Assembly: GCF_000368865.1 (NCBI RefSeq)
Contig: NZ_KB849730.1
Location: 236,846-300,845, forward strand
DNA length: 64,000 bases
Reading direction: 5' to 3'
Source: Acinetobacter bouvetii DSM 14964 = CIP 107468
Lineage (GTDB): Bacteria > Pseudomonadota > Gammaproteobacteria > Pseudomonadales > Moraxellaceae
Shown here: piece after piece, positions 18,153 to 27,780 of the stretch
How positions within the stretch are numbered: position 1 is the stretch's first letter
Layout of the letters: each line of letters opens with the position of its first letter
Made by a program: the position numbers and the translations under genes
The notes under the pieces: model-generated
The model's input: only the letters and a program-made list of their open reading frames with translations
What the model was told of the DNA's origin: nothing
Database searches by the model: none

Positions 18153-19223
18153 TTATCTTGCGCGGTGCAGCAGGTAGCCGCCAGCTGCAAAAATCAGCGC
18201 AATCGGCACAAAAACAAACCATGCAGGCGACGGCGAATAAACCAAACTGGCATAGCCGAGGAAATCCTGCAGATAGAAAAAGCCCAAACCGATGAACAAG
18301 GCAATCACCAAGCGGAAGCCCATCGACTGCTGGCGCAGCGGCCCGAAAATAAAGGAACAGGCGATCACCACCAAGGCGATCAGCGCCAGCGGCGAAGCGG
18401 CTTTTTGCCAAAATGCCAATTGATAGGTTTTAGGCACTTGGCTGTATTCATTCAAATAGCTCATGAAGCTGACCAGCTGGCTTGGCGACAAATCTTCAGG
18501 ATCCAGCGTCACCATATGCACATATTTCGGCTGCAGCGCCAAAGACAATGGCAGTTTCGCGCTTTGTTCAAGCACTGCATCGCCGGTTTTCAAAATATCC
18601 ACTTGCTTGGCATTCTGCAATGTCCAGCTGCCGTCTTTGACAAATTGCCCCAGCTCCGCTTCCAGCGTGCCGCGCAGCCGGTAACTGTCATCAAAATCGA
18701 CCACTTGAACATTTTTTAACTGGCCTTGCGAATTGGCATAGTCGATATAGATAAAGCGCTGCCCTTCACGCGACCAATAGCCTTTGACTTCACCCAGTTC
18801 AGCGGCCGTCCGGTGGCTTTTGATGCTTTCTGATTTCTCATTGGTATAGGGAATCACCCATTCGCTCAAAGCAAAAGATAAAATCACCAAAATGAGTGCA
18901 GAACGCATAACCCAACCCACGATGCGCCACAGGCTGATCCCGACAGAGCGCATCACAATCAACTCACTGTTCGACGCCAGCGTACCCAGCCCCAGCACAG
19001 CGCCGATCAGCGCCGAAATGGGTAAAATTTCATACAGCGCATGCGGTGCGCCCCACAGCACATACAGGAATGCATCCCATGCGCCATAGCCTTCTGTCAA
19101 TGAACCTAATTCACCTAAATAAGTAAACAGCACCTGCAGGCTGGACAAGACCGCTGTTGCCCCCATCATCGCGAGCGCGGTGGTTTGGGTCACATGTTTG
19201 GCAATAATACGGCGCGCTAACAT
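18153..19223 (-). CDS. lptG: LPS export ABC transporter permease LptG
   Basis: A 356-residue inner-membrane permease of the YjgP/YjgQ family. LptB2FG extracts lipopolysaccharide or lipooligosaccharide from the inner membrane and pushes it along the Lpt bridge. Three hydrophobic segments before and three after a large periplasmic beta-jellyroll region (about residues 130-260) are seen. The coupling helix region LGTLASNSELIVMRSVGIS is typical. lptF precedes it with two bases between them. LptG rather than LptF is assigned by order and by sequence near the coupling helix. Confidence 0.92.
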   Translation of the reverse strand: MLARRIIAKHVTQTTALAMMGATAVLSSLQVLFTYLGELGSLTEGYGAWDAFLYVLWGAPHALYEILPISALIGAVLGLGTLASNSELIVMRSVGISLWRIVGWVMRSALILVILSFALSEWVIPYTNEKSESIKSHRTAAELGEVKGYWSREGQRFIYIDYANSQGQLKNVQVVDFDDSYRLRGTLEAELGQFVKDGSWTLQNAKQVDILKTGDAVLEQSAKLPLSLALQPKYVHMVTLDPEDLSPSQLVSFMSYLNEYSQVPKTYQLAFWQKAASPLALIALVVIACSFIFGPLRQQSMGFRLVIALFIGLGFFYLQDFLGYASLVYSPSPAWFVFVPIALIFAAGGYLLHRAR

Positions 19224-19225
19224 TG

Positions 19226-20326
19226 TTAAGACCTCACTCGCTGAATTTGCTTCTTAATTTTCGGCGCGAGTTTTTGCTTGCGCGAGAACAGCGCTGCCGC
19301 AACGGCATACGCCAATAAAATCACCGGATAGATCCAGATATCCATCTCACCTTTGGAAATTCGGGTTTTGACGGCCATTAAAGCCACAATCAAGCTGGCG
19401 AAAATCAATAACGCCGGGAACAGCTTTAAGTAGCGGCCCTGACGCGGACTGACCTCAGACAAGGCAACAGACAGCATCAGCGCCACCACAATAGAAAATG
19501 GCACAAAAATACGCCAGCCCAGCTCGCTGGCAACCACGGGATCCTGACGGTTCTTCCATAATTTTGAGGTTGGCAGCGCTTCTACTTCCGCGCTTTCAAA
19601 CTTGGCTTCAGCATCATTTTCTAAACGCAGGCGGTAGCTTTGAAATTCAGCCTGCGAATAGCGGGCTTTGCCGGGATAAATTTCGTAACGGCGGCCTTCA
19701 GTCAAGTCCACTACACTGGCGGCATCATTTTGCATTTCAACACGGGTGGCTTCCTTCGCCAAAATAATCACATCCGGCTTGCCTTCTTTTTCCGCCCGCT
19801 GATAAAAGAAAATATCTTTTAAGTTTCTGCGGTCATCCGATAAATCACCGGCATAAATGGTATAAGGGCCTGAGGAAATAAATTCCTTCGGCCGCACCAA
19901 GTCGAAGCCCGTGCGCACCGCCTGGCTGGTGGTCAGCGCTTCAAACTGGCGCAGCCCCCATGGCGATGCCCACATCATCAAAAAAGACTGTATTGCTAAG
20001 AAGATGACCGTCATTGGAATCAGCAGGCGCGCCAGCTGATGGCGGCTGATTCCGCTGCCGTTCATCACCGCCATTTCATGGTCGACATACATGCGGCCAA
20101 AGACCAGCATCAGGCCAATAAAAAATCCCAGCGGAAAAATTAACGTTAAAAACTCCGGCAGGCGGTAGCCAATGATGCTGAACAGAATGCTTGCATCTAA
20201 ACGGCCTTGCGCCGCCACGCCAAAGTACTTGATCAGCCGGCCACCCATCATGATCAAGGTCAATAAGGCAATCACAACCAAAGATGTCGAAACAACTTGC
20301 TTGACCAGATAACGCCGAATAATCAA
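19226..20326 (-). CDS. lptF: LPS export ABC transporter permease LptF
   Basis: A 366-residue partner of LptG with the same layout: three membrane segments, a periplasmic jellyroll domain (about 140-265), three membrane segments. The sequence GRMYVDHEMAVMNGSGIS is the coupling helix that contacts LptB. It is the first gene of lptF-lptG; the two share a transcript that starts in the 159-base gap shared with the divergent pepA gene. Confidence 0.93.
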   Translation of the reverse strand: MIIRRYLVKQVVSTSLVVIALLTLIMMGGRLIKYFGVAAQGRLDASILFSIIGYRLPEFLTLIFPLGFFIGLMLVFGRMYVDHEMAVMNGSGISRHQLARLLIPMTVIFLAIQSFLMMWASPWGLRQFEALTTSQAVRTGFDLVRPKEFISSGPYTIYAGDLSDDRRNLKDIFFYQRAEKEGKPDVIILAKEATRVEMQNDAASVVDLTEGRRYEIYPGKARYSQAEFQSYRLRLENDAEAKFESAEVEALPTSKLWKNRQDPVVASELGWRIFVPFSIVVALMLSVALSEVSPRQGRYLKLFPALLIFASLIVALMAVKTRISKGEMDIWIYPVILLAYAVAAALFSRKQKLAPKIKKQIQRVRS

Positions 20327-20368
20327 ATTAATTCTTCCAAAAAGATAAGCGGATAAAACTAGCCCTAG

Positions 20369-22334
<1,966 letters not shown>

Positions 22335-22369
22335 CTGGTGTTCAATTATCAATTTGAGGAGATGCTGCA

Positions 22370-22999
22370 GTGGCATTAAATGTTGGTCCAGATTTTAAGC
22401 AGCGCTGGTTAAATGTGCCTGAAGCTGTGCGTCAGACCTTTATTGATGACCTTGGACGCATCTGTGATGTACTTCAGCCCGACAGCAATGTCCAGCAATG
22501 GCTGGAGCATGATCAAAAAAGGCAAGCGCTGTCTTTTGAACGCATTGAAACAGCATATGCGGAACGCAAAGCGCGGCTGATTGAAGAAGCGCGCATCCGC
22601 AAACAGCAGGCACTGGAACGTTCGCTGAAAAAAAAGCGCGACGAACAGCAGGCCTATGCGGAACGGCTGCAGCAGGATGAACTGCGCCAATTTGCAGCGC
22701 AGGCGCAAACTCTAGCGCTCATCCGCCAAACAATCGACCGCGATACCCAGACGTATACCTCGCGCTATCATAAAAACCCTGAAAGCGCGCCTTTCAATTT
22801 TGCCAAAGGCCTGTCGGTTTCTGATCAAGAAATGCTGTCCGAACTGGAAAGTGTGCGGCTGCGCTTAGAATTGGAAGCCGAAACGCAAATTGAGCAGGCT
22901 GTTGCCGCTTTCCGCGCCAAACTGCAGGCGGCAGCGCAGGAAGAAATTGAATATATTTTGAAAAACTCTAATTTTTCAAATGAAATTCCAAAAAGTTAA
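22370..22999 (+). CDS. Hypothetical coiled-coil protein downstream of holC
   Basis: A 209-residue protein I do not recognise. GTG 22370 has a strong TGAGGAGA ribosome binding site 6 bases upstream. After a short N-terminal domain (PEAVRQTFIDDLGRICDVL, about residues 17-35) the protein is very rich in Arg, Lys, Glu and Gln with heptad-like spacing from about residue 45 to 130, then again from 150 to 200. No signal peptide or membrane segment is seen, so a cytoplasmic structural or adaptor role is plausible. It follows holC after 35 bases and could be co-transcribed with pepA-holC. Confidence 0.75.
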   Translation: MALNVGPDFKQRWLNVPEAVRQTFIDDLGRICDVLQPDSNVQQWLEHDQKRQALSFERIETAYAERKARLIEEARIRKQQALERSLKKKRDEQQAYAERLQQDELRQFAAQAQTLALIRQTIDRDTQTYTSRYHKNPESAPFNFAKGLSVSDQEMLSELESVRLRLELEAETQIEQAVAAFRAKLQAAAQEEIEYILKNSNFSNEIPKS

Positions 23000-23023
23000 T
23001 ATTAATTATCATATCAATAACTT

Positions 23024-23043
23024 TATGTCATTAAATTGACATA
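23024..23043 (+). terminator. Possible weak terminator after the coiled-coil gene
   Basis: TATGTCA (23024-23030) pairs with TGACATA (23037-23043) and is followed by TTTTT. The stem is only 7 bp and AT-rich, so function is uncertain. Confidence 0.4.
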
Positions 23044-23132
23044 TTTTTGCAGCACGATGTTCATGCACTCAGCAGAATCTTCTTCTGCATGCCTTTAATC
23101 AGCGGACGCACCGCTTTGATCAGGACAGGTAA

Positions 23133-23351
23133 ATGGACATTTTGGACCGCATTTCCAGAACAATTGAAGCCCTCCCTGCTGGAGGGCAATGGACTGTCAC
23201 CGCACAGGAGCTCTGGATGAGCCGCAGCGATTTTCAATCCATTTCAGCATTTTTAACGCTTGAAGCTCGAAAAGGCCATTTCAGCCTTGCGGCAGCGGAT
23301 GAACCCTCCATGCGCTTAGGCAGCACGGCCCTGCTGGTGACCAAGCATTAA
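23133..23351 (+). CDS. Small hypothetical protein, 72 residues
   Basis: A short frame with ATG at 23133 and a weak AGGACAGG site upstream. The product has an amphipathic N-terminal helix, a segment WTVTAQELWMSRSDFQSI that could be a small helix-turn-helix-like fold, and a C-terminal strand. No known family is recognised. It is supported by coding-like base use and by a terminator about 20 bases after its stop. It could be a DNA-binding or toxin/antitoxin-size protein, but nothing in the sequence decides this. Confidence 0.45.
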   Translation: MDILDRISRTIEALPAGGQWTVTAQELWMSRSDFQSISAFLTLEARKGHFSLAAADEPSMRLGSTALLVTKH

Positions 23352-23370
23352 CCAACAGCTCGTTTGATAC

Positions 23371-23388
23371 AGCCCGCTTCTTCGGGCT
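23371..23388 (+). terminator. Rho-independent terminator after the 72-residue gene
   Basis: AGCCCG (23371-23376) and CGGGCT (23383-23388) with loop CTTCTT, followed by TTATT. It separates the plus-strand genes from the convergent DedA gene. Confidence 0.7.
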
Positions 23389-23417
23389 TTATTGAATTAT
23401 ATCAACCCGTGTTGATT

Positions 23418-23963
23418 TTAGAATGAATCCGCAACCGCATTGACCGTATGGCCCAAGCCATAGCCGACCCCCAGCAGCAAGCCCAGCCAGAACAAGCTGC
23501 CCACCACATTATAAAACGTAAAAACAGCGAAATTCATGCGCGCAGACCCTGCGGCAAAAGGCGCGAAAGAGCGGACAAAAGGGACAAAACGCGCCATTAA
23601 AATGGTCTTTCCGCCATGCTTCATAAAATAAGCATTGGTTTTAACCATATATGCAGGCTTGAAATAACGCGAATGCTGATTGAAAAATTTCAGCCCCAGC
23701 ACACTGCCGGTATAGTAATTAACGGTATATCCCAGCACTGAAGCAATAAACAGCAGGCTGAACATATAATGCAGATGCACCGCGTCTGTAGTAGAACATA
23801 AGGCACCAATCGCCAGCAGCAGGCTGTCTCCCGGCAAGAAGAACATGAAAACCGAACCCGTTTCTGCAAAAATCACCAGAAACAAAATGGCGTAAATCCA
23901 TACACCATATTGGTCCAGCAGCATTGGCAGCCATTGTTCAATATTCATTAAAAAATCAATCAT
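23418..23963 (-). CDS. DedA-family membrane protein
   Basis: A 181-residue inner-membrane protein of the DedA/SNARE-associated family. The landmark FAETGSVFMFFLPGDSLLL (about residues 30-48), the motif GGKTILMARFVPFVRSFAPF and the following GSARMNFAVF are all present, with about four or five hydrophobic segments. Members recycle undecaprenyl phosphate or scramble phospholipids and affect envelope homeostasis. The protein is a little shorter than the usual 200-220 residues. It is transcribed alone, convergent with the small plus-strand gene. Confidence 0.85.
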   Translation of the reverse strand: MIDFLMNIEQWLPMLLDQYGVWIYAILFLVIFAETGSVFMFFLPGDSLLLAIGALCSTTDAVHLHYMFSLLFIASVLGYTVNYYTGSVLGLKFFNQHSRYFKPAYMVKTNAYFMKHGGKTILMARFVPFVRSFAPFAAGSARMNFAVFTFYNVVGSLFWLGLLLGVGYGLGHTVNAVADSF

Positions 23964-24034
23964 CTACACCTGTCCAAGCGATGTTTCAAGCTATTCCGAT
24001 CAACATTATGACCCAAAAATACGGCTAAAAACAA

Positions 24035-24068
24035 AAAAACAGTCTAATTTTTCAACCAGACTGTTTTT
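24035..24068 (-). terminator. Terminator of the ribD-methyltransferase-ribE operon
   Basis: AAAAACAGTCT (24035-24045) and AGACTGTTTTT (24058-24068) form an 11-bp stem with a 12-base loop; the flanking A run reads as T on the minus strand, just past the ribE stop. Confidence 0.75.
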
Positions 24069-24084
24069 ATTTTCAGTATTCAGC

Positions 24085-24744
24085 TTATTTCATGAAGCCA
24101 TTTTCCGCAAGAAATTCCATGCTGATTCTGGACTGCTGCGGCGCTTGCGCGGCTTTATCCCCCAGCAATAAGCGTTCGATATAGCGCGCTAAAACATCGA
24201 CTTCTAAATTCACTTTTACACCCGCTTTCCATGTGCCGATATTGGTGCGTTCGGCTGTATGCGGGATCAAATTCAGGCTCAAAATGTTGCCGCGCAGGTG
24301 ATTGATGGTCAAACTGACGCCATCAACGGTAATCGAGCCTTTCTCAGCAAGATATTTGGCAATTTCGGCCGGCGCAGCCACTTCAAAATAAAGAGAGCGC
24401 GCATCTTCACGCACCACGGTAATTTCACCGACCGCATCGACATGGCCGCTGACAATGTGGCCGCCAAAGCGGGTGGTCGGCAGCATGGCTTTTTCCACAT
24501 TGACAGGATGCCCCGCTTTCCAGCTGCCCAGCGTCGTGCGGTTCAGGCTTTCACGGGAAACGTCTGCAGCATACCAGCTATCGCCCCAGTCAATCACCGT
24601 CAGACAGATGCCGTTGGTCGCAATGGAGTCGCCCAAATGCACATCAGACATATCCAGATCGGTTTCTATGCGTAGGCGCACATCGCCGCCCACATTTTGC
24701 ACACTGGCAACTTTGCCTAAACTTTCAATAATGCCTGTAAACAT
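24085..24744 (-). CDS. ribE: Riboflavin synthase, alpha subunit
   Basis: A 219-residue enzyme (called ribC in E. coli) that dismutates two 6,7-dimethyl-8-ribityllumazine molecules to riboflavin. It begins MFTGIIESLGKV, the hallmark N-terminus, and contains two homologous beta-barrel halves: DSIATNGICLTVI and GSITVDGVSLTIN are the matching motifs. The tail after about residue 200 is slightly longer than in E. coli. It lies downstream of ribD and the methyltransferase gene in one minus-strand unit. No FMN riboswitch was seen in front of this unit. Confidence 0.94.
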   Translation of the reverse strand: MFTGIIESLGKVASVQNVGGDVRLRIETDLDMSDVHLGDSIATNGICLTVIDWGDSWYAADVSRESLNRTTLGSWKAGHPVNVEKAMLPTTRFGGHIVSGHVDAVGEITVVREDARSLYFEVAAPAEIAKYLAEKGSITVDGVSLTINHLRGNILSLNLIPHTAERTNIGTWKAGVKVNLEVDVLARYIERLLLGDKAAQAPQQSRISMEFLAENGFMK

Positions 24745-24768
24745 AGCGTACTCAATTTTTTAAATGGG

Positions 24769-26061
24769 TTACCACAAGTCCAGCTGAGTGCTGACACCGG
24801 AAGTGTCAACACCGCCCAGCTCTGCAAAATGATGCAGCTGGCCGAGCAGCTGGCGGATCGGCGGGCCTGATTTAGCATGGGTATCGGTAATCACAATAAA
24901 TTCCAATACCCGCGCGCGTTCAGACTGGCGCTGCTTGCTGACGCGGTAGCGCGGCACATCTTGCGTTAACAAAGTCACACGCCCGCGCTTTAAGTTGGCC
25001 TGCAGCAGATCGGCCGCTTCAATATTGCCGTCTGTAGAATAGCTGGTCAGAATAAAGCGCGCATTAATTGTTTCCAATAATTTTTCATACGCTTCTTTAG
25101 CATGCTTAGACGAGTTATAGGGGCTCGGGCGCTCTTTGCGCCATGCGCGGTCAATCCCGCTCTTAAAGCCTTTGGTATCCGGCGTCGGCAAGTCCACCTG
25201 ATCCCACAATGTCAGCGCATTCAGCACATGATAGTTGCTGCTGTATGCATGCTGGTTATACGGCGGATCAAGATACGCCACATCCACTTCAAAACTGCTC
25301 ATTTGGCTGGCCAAATGCTGCGCATCTACACACCACATTTCCGCAGCAGGACGTTTTGGATCGCCAATTTCACAAAAACGGCTCGGCGTCAGCCACAGCA
25401 GTGATTCAATCCGCTCCAGCGCAGTTTGAGTTTTGCCGCCCCAGCCATGGTGAAAACTTTTAAATACCCCGCTGGTATTGCTGACGAAGCTAGCCGAATA
25501 CAGCAGCGGCGCCAGCAAAGCGCTCATTTCCACATCGTCAATCGCACCCTGCGCCTGCCATGCGGCAATTTGCTGGCGGATGGCATCAATACGCATGCCG
25601 TTGCGGCGTTTAAAGAACAGGCGGTCGCGCGCCGGATCATAAATTTCATCATTGCGCGGACACAAGTTATGCGTTACCCAGCCCTTCACTTCAGGCAAGC
25701 GGTTCAAATAATCAATAGCTTTCTGATAGCCGCCCAGCTCTTTAAACGCAGGCGCATCGACACAGGATAAAATCGCGCTGTTTAAGGCGTGGCTATACGG
25801 CTCCCAGTCATTGGCAATGACCCGGTAGCCATTTTGACGGGCAAGGCGCGATACGACCCCAGAACCGGCAAAAAAGTCGGCAAATATCGGCGCCCGGCCA
25901 TCTTCACGGTTCAGCGTTCCCGTACTTTCCAGCGCTTCTAAAATCAGATGCAGCAAGCGGCGCTTGTTGCCTAAATAAGGAACCAGCTGATGGAAAAGAT
26001 ATTCATCGGTAGTGCGTGCCGCGTGACGGCGTTTGTGATAAACCGCAGACTCTGAGTTCAT
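24769..26061 (-). CDS. Orphan DNA adenine-N6 methyltransferase (AamA-like)
   Basis: A 430-residue D12-class adenine methyltransferase. YLGNKRRLLHLI (about residues 29-40) and the AdoMet-binding ADFFAGSGVVSRLA precede the catalytic DPPYN in VAYLDPPYNQHAYSSNYH, the alpha-type motif order. No restriction enzyme or specificity gene is adjacent, so it is an orphan. A homologue in the same rib context in A. baumannii (A1S_0222, AamA) has, as I recall, adenine methyltransferase activity on EcoRI-type GAATTC sites and influences surface motility; target specificity here is inference. Its ATG overlaps the ribD stop by 4 bases, and ribE follows after 24 bases, so it is embedded in riboflavin genes without an obvious metabolic link. 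Confidence 0.85.
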   Translation of the reverse strand: MNSESAVYHKRRHAARTTDEYLFHQLVPYLGNKRRLLHLILEALESTGTLNREDGRAPIFADFFAGSGVVSRLARQNGYRVIANDWEPYSHALNSAILSCVDAPAFKELGGYQKAIDYLNRLPEVKGWVTHNLCPRNDEIYDPARDRLFFKRRNGMRIDAIRQQIAAWQAQGAIDDVEMSALLAPLLYSASFVSNTSGVFKSFHHGWGGKTQTALERIESLLWLTPSRFCEIGDPKRPAAEMWCVDAQHLASQMSSFEVDVAYLDPPYNQHAYSSNYHVLNALTLWDQVDLPTPDTKGFKSGIDRAWRKERPSPYNSSKHAKEAYEKLLETINARFILTSYSTDGNIEAADLLQANLKRGRVTLLTQDVPRYRVSKQRQSERARVLEFIVITDTHAKSGPPIRQLLGQLHHFAELGGVDTSGVSTQLDLW

Positions 26062-27146
26062 AGTGTCTCTTGTGAAGGAATAAGCATTAAGCGGATGTCG
26101 TTACCCACTTGGGCAATATCCATCAGCTTAAAGCGGAGCTGCTCTGCCATGCGGTCAAATTCCGCATTGAACATCGCGCGTGCTGAACGGCCTAAAAATA
26201 CCGGCGCAACATAGCTGATCAGTTCATCAACTAATTTTTCCTGCAAAAATGCAGTCGATAGCGTCGCTCCGGCTTCCACCAGCACATCATATATCTGGTA
26301 CTGCTGGGATAAGCTCTGCAGCAGTGTGTTTAAAGGCTGCACGCTTAATTGCGTGACGCCTAAATCTGCCAGTTCCTGACGGAATGGCCCCATAACCATC
26401 AGCATTTCAGGCTGCATCAGTATTTTAGCATTCAAAGGCAGACGCCCCTGACGGTCTAAGACCAGCCGTTTCGGCTGCACAACGCCGCTTAAGTCTTCAG
26501 TGTCTTTAAGCTGGCGCACATTCAGCTGGCAGTCATCCGCCAATACCGTTTCAATGCCGGTAATCACGACACCGGAAATGGCGCGCCAATGCTGCACATC
26601 CAAACGCGCTTCAGCACCCGTAATCCATTTGGATTCACCGGATGCCATGGCCGTGCGGCCGTCTAAACTGGAGGCGATTTTCAAGCGGACATACGGCATT
26701 CCCGTCGCAATGGCTTTTAAAAAGCCTCTGTTTTGCGCCGCGGCCTGCGCTTCACCAATGCCCTGTACGACTTCAATGCCAGCATCTTTTAAAATCTGTA
26801 CGCCTTTGCCTGCAACCAATGGATTGGGATCTGCACAGGCAATGACGACCCGCGCAATCCCCGATTCCACCAGCCCTTTAGCGCAGGGCGGAGTGCGTCC
26901 GTAATGCGCGCACGGCTCTAGAGTCACATAGGCGGTTGCGCCGCGGGCTTGCTCACCCGCTTGCCTGAGGGCAAAAACTTCGGCATGCGGCCCGCCCACC
27001 GGCGCTGTTGCGCCGCGCCCAATGATTTGATTATTTTTGACAATTACGCAGCCCACTGCAGGGTTTGGCCGTGTCCGGTAAAGAGCCGAAGCGGCTTCCG
27101 TCAATGCAAATTGCATCCAGTCCTGATCAGACTTGGTTTCAGACAT
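26058..27146 (-). CDS. ribD: Bifunctional diaminohydroxyphosphoribosylaminopyrimidine deaminase / reductase
   Basis: A 362-residue two-domain riboflavin enzyme. The N-terminal deaminase has the zinc motifs HAEVFAL and PCAHYGRTPPC (about residues 50-85). The C-terminal reductase domain begins near VRLKIASSLDGRTA and uses NADPH. It carries out steps 2 and 3 of riboflavin synthesis. nrdR lies just upstream (23 bases), giving nrdR-ribD-methyltransferase-ribE in one direction. The stop overlaps the methyltransferase start by 4 bases. Confidence 0.94.
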   Translation of the reverse strand: MSETKSDQDWMQFALTEAASALYRTRPNPAVGCVIVKNNQIIGRGATAPVGGPHAEVFALRQAGEQARGATAYVTLEPCAHYGRTPPCAKGLVESGIARVVIACADPNPLVAGKGVQILKDAGIEVVQGIGEAQAAAQNRGFLKAIATGMPYVRLKIASSLDGRTAMASGESKWITGAEARLDVQHWRAISGVVITGIETVLADDCQLNVRQLKDTEDLSGVVQPKRLVLDRQGRLPLNAKILMQPEMLMVMGPFRQELADLGVTQLSVQPLNTLLQSLSQQYQIYDVLVEAGATLSTAFLQEKLVDELISYVAPVFLGRSARAMFNAEFDRMAEQLRFKLMDIAQVGNDIRLMLIPSQETL

Positions 27147-27169
27147 GTTGATATCTCATTTGAATTTGC

Positions 27170-27628
27170 TTACTGGCCACGATGCTGCATTTGCTCAATT
27201 TGGCGGCGGAACGCTTCGACATCCTGAAAATCCTGATACACCGAAGCAAAACGCACATAGGCCACATGATCCAGCGCAAACAGTGACTGCATGACAATTT
27301 CACCAATGGTCAATGAGCGCACATCACGCTCACCCAAACGGCGAATCTGCAATTGAATATCGCTCAGCACTGTTTCAATCTGTTCTTGCGTAACGGGACG
27401 CTTCTGCAGCGCGTGCATCAGCGAGCGGCGCAGTTTAGCTTCATCAAAAGGCTCACTCTTGCCGTCTGACTTGATCACGCGGGGCATCACGACTTCGTAG
27501 CTTTCAAAAGTCGTAAACCGCTCGCCGCAGCACACGCATTCACGGCGCCGGCGAATTTGACAGCCTTCAGCCGCCAAACGCGAGTCGATTACTTTACTGT
27601 CTGCAGCGTTGCAAAATGGACAATGCAT
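27170..27628 (-). CDS. nrdR: Transcriptional repressor NrdR
   Basis: A 152-residue regulator of ribonucleotide reductase genes. The N-terminal zinc ribbon has two Cys pairs (CPFC at 3-6 and CVCC), followed by an ATP-cone domain starting near [15 protein letters not shown]. It senses dATP/ATP and binds paired NrdR boxes. Two such boxes lie upstream of this gene, suggesting autoregulation. nrdR next to ribD is a common bacterial arrangement. Confidence 0.96.
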   Translation of the reverse strand: MHCPFCNAADSKVIDSRLAAEGCQIRRRRECVCCGERFTTFESYEVVMPRVIKSDGKSEPFDEAKLRRSLMHALQKRPVTQEQIETVLSDIQLQIRRLGERDVRSLTIGEIVMQSLFALDHVAYVRFASVYQDFQDVEAFRRQIEQMQHRGQ

Positions 27629-27696
27629 AGCGGTTTAATTGAACAAATCCTGATGGATTTAAAGTGTAGCAAAAATTATGAGTTTTGTAGAGCATT

Positions 27697-27753
27697 ACGC
27701 AATATATGGAAAAAAAACAGCCCTTTCGGGCTGTTTTACACAATATATTGATA
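27697..27753. promoter_or_regulatory. Pair of NrdR-box-like sites upstream of nrdR
   Basis: Box 1, ACGCAATATATGGAAA (27697-27712), and box 2, ACACAATATATTGATA (27738-27753), resemble the NrdR box as I know it (aCaCwAtATaTwGtGt). Their core C-A-A-T-A-T-A-T-(T/G)-G matches at 10 of 10 (box 2) and 9 of 10 (box 1). They are 41 bases apart start to start, about four helical turns, a spacing seen in NrdR operators. Box 1 overlaps a possible -35 (TTGCGT on the minus strand) for nrdR. The amtB terminator lies between them. Confidence 0.6.
27714..27737 (-). terminator. Terminator of glnK-amtB
   Basis: AAAACAGCCC (27714-27723) pairs with GGGCTGTTTT (27728-27737) over 10 bp with loop TTTC. On the minus strand the stem is followed by TTT. 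It lies 43 bases after the amtB stop and is bracketed by the two NrdR-like boxes. Confidence 0.8.
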
Positions 27754-27780
27754 TTTTATATGAATTGTTGCGCTGAATTA

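Noticed and set aside
18033..18719. 228-codon plus-strand open frame opposite lptG and the gpmI-lptG gap
   Set aside because: It is antisense to lptG, has composition typical of a shadow frame (many Q, H, R) and matches no family.
24745..27169. FMN riboswitch controlling the rib genes
   Set aside because: No RFN-element landmarks lie before ribD or ribE; genes are separated by only 23-24 bases or overlap.
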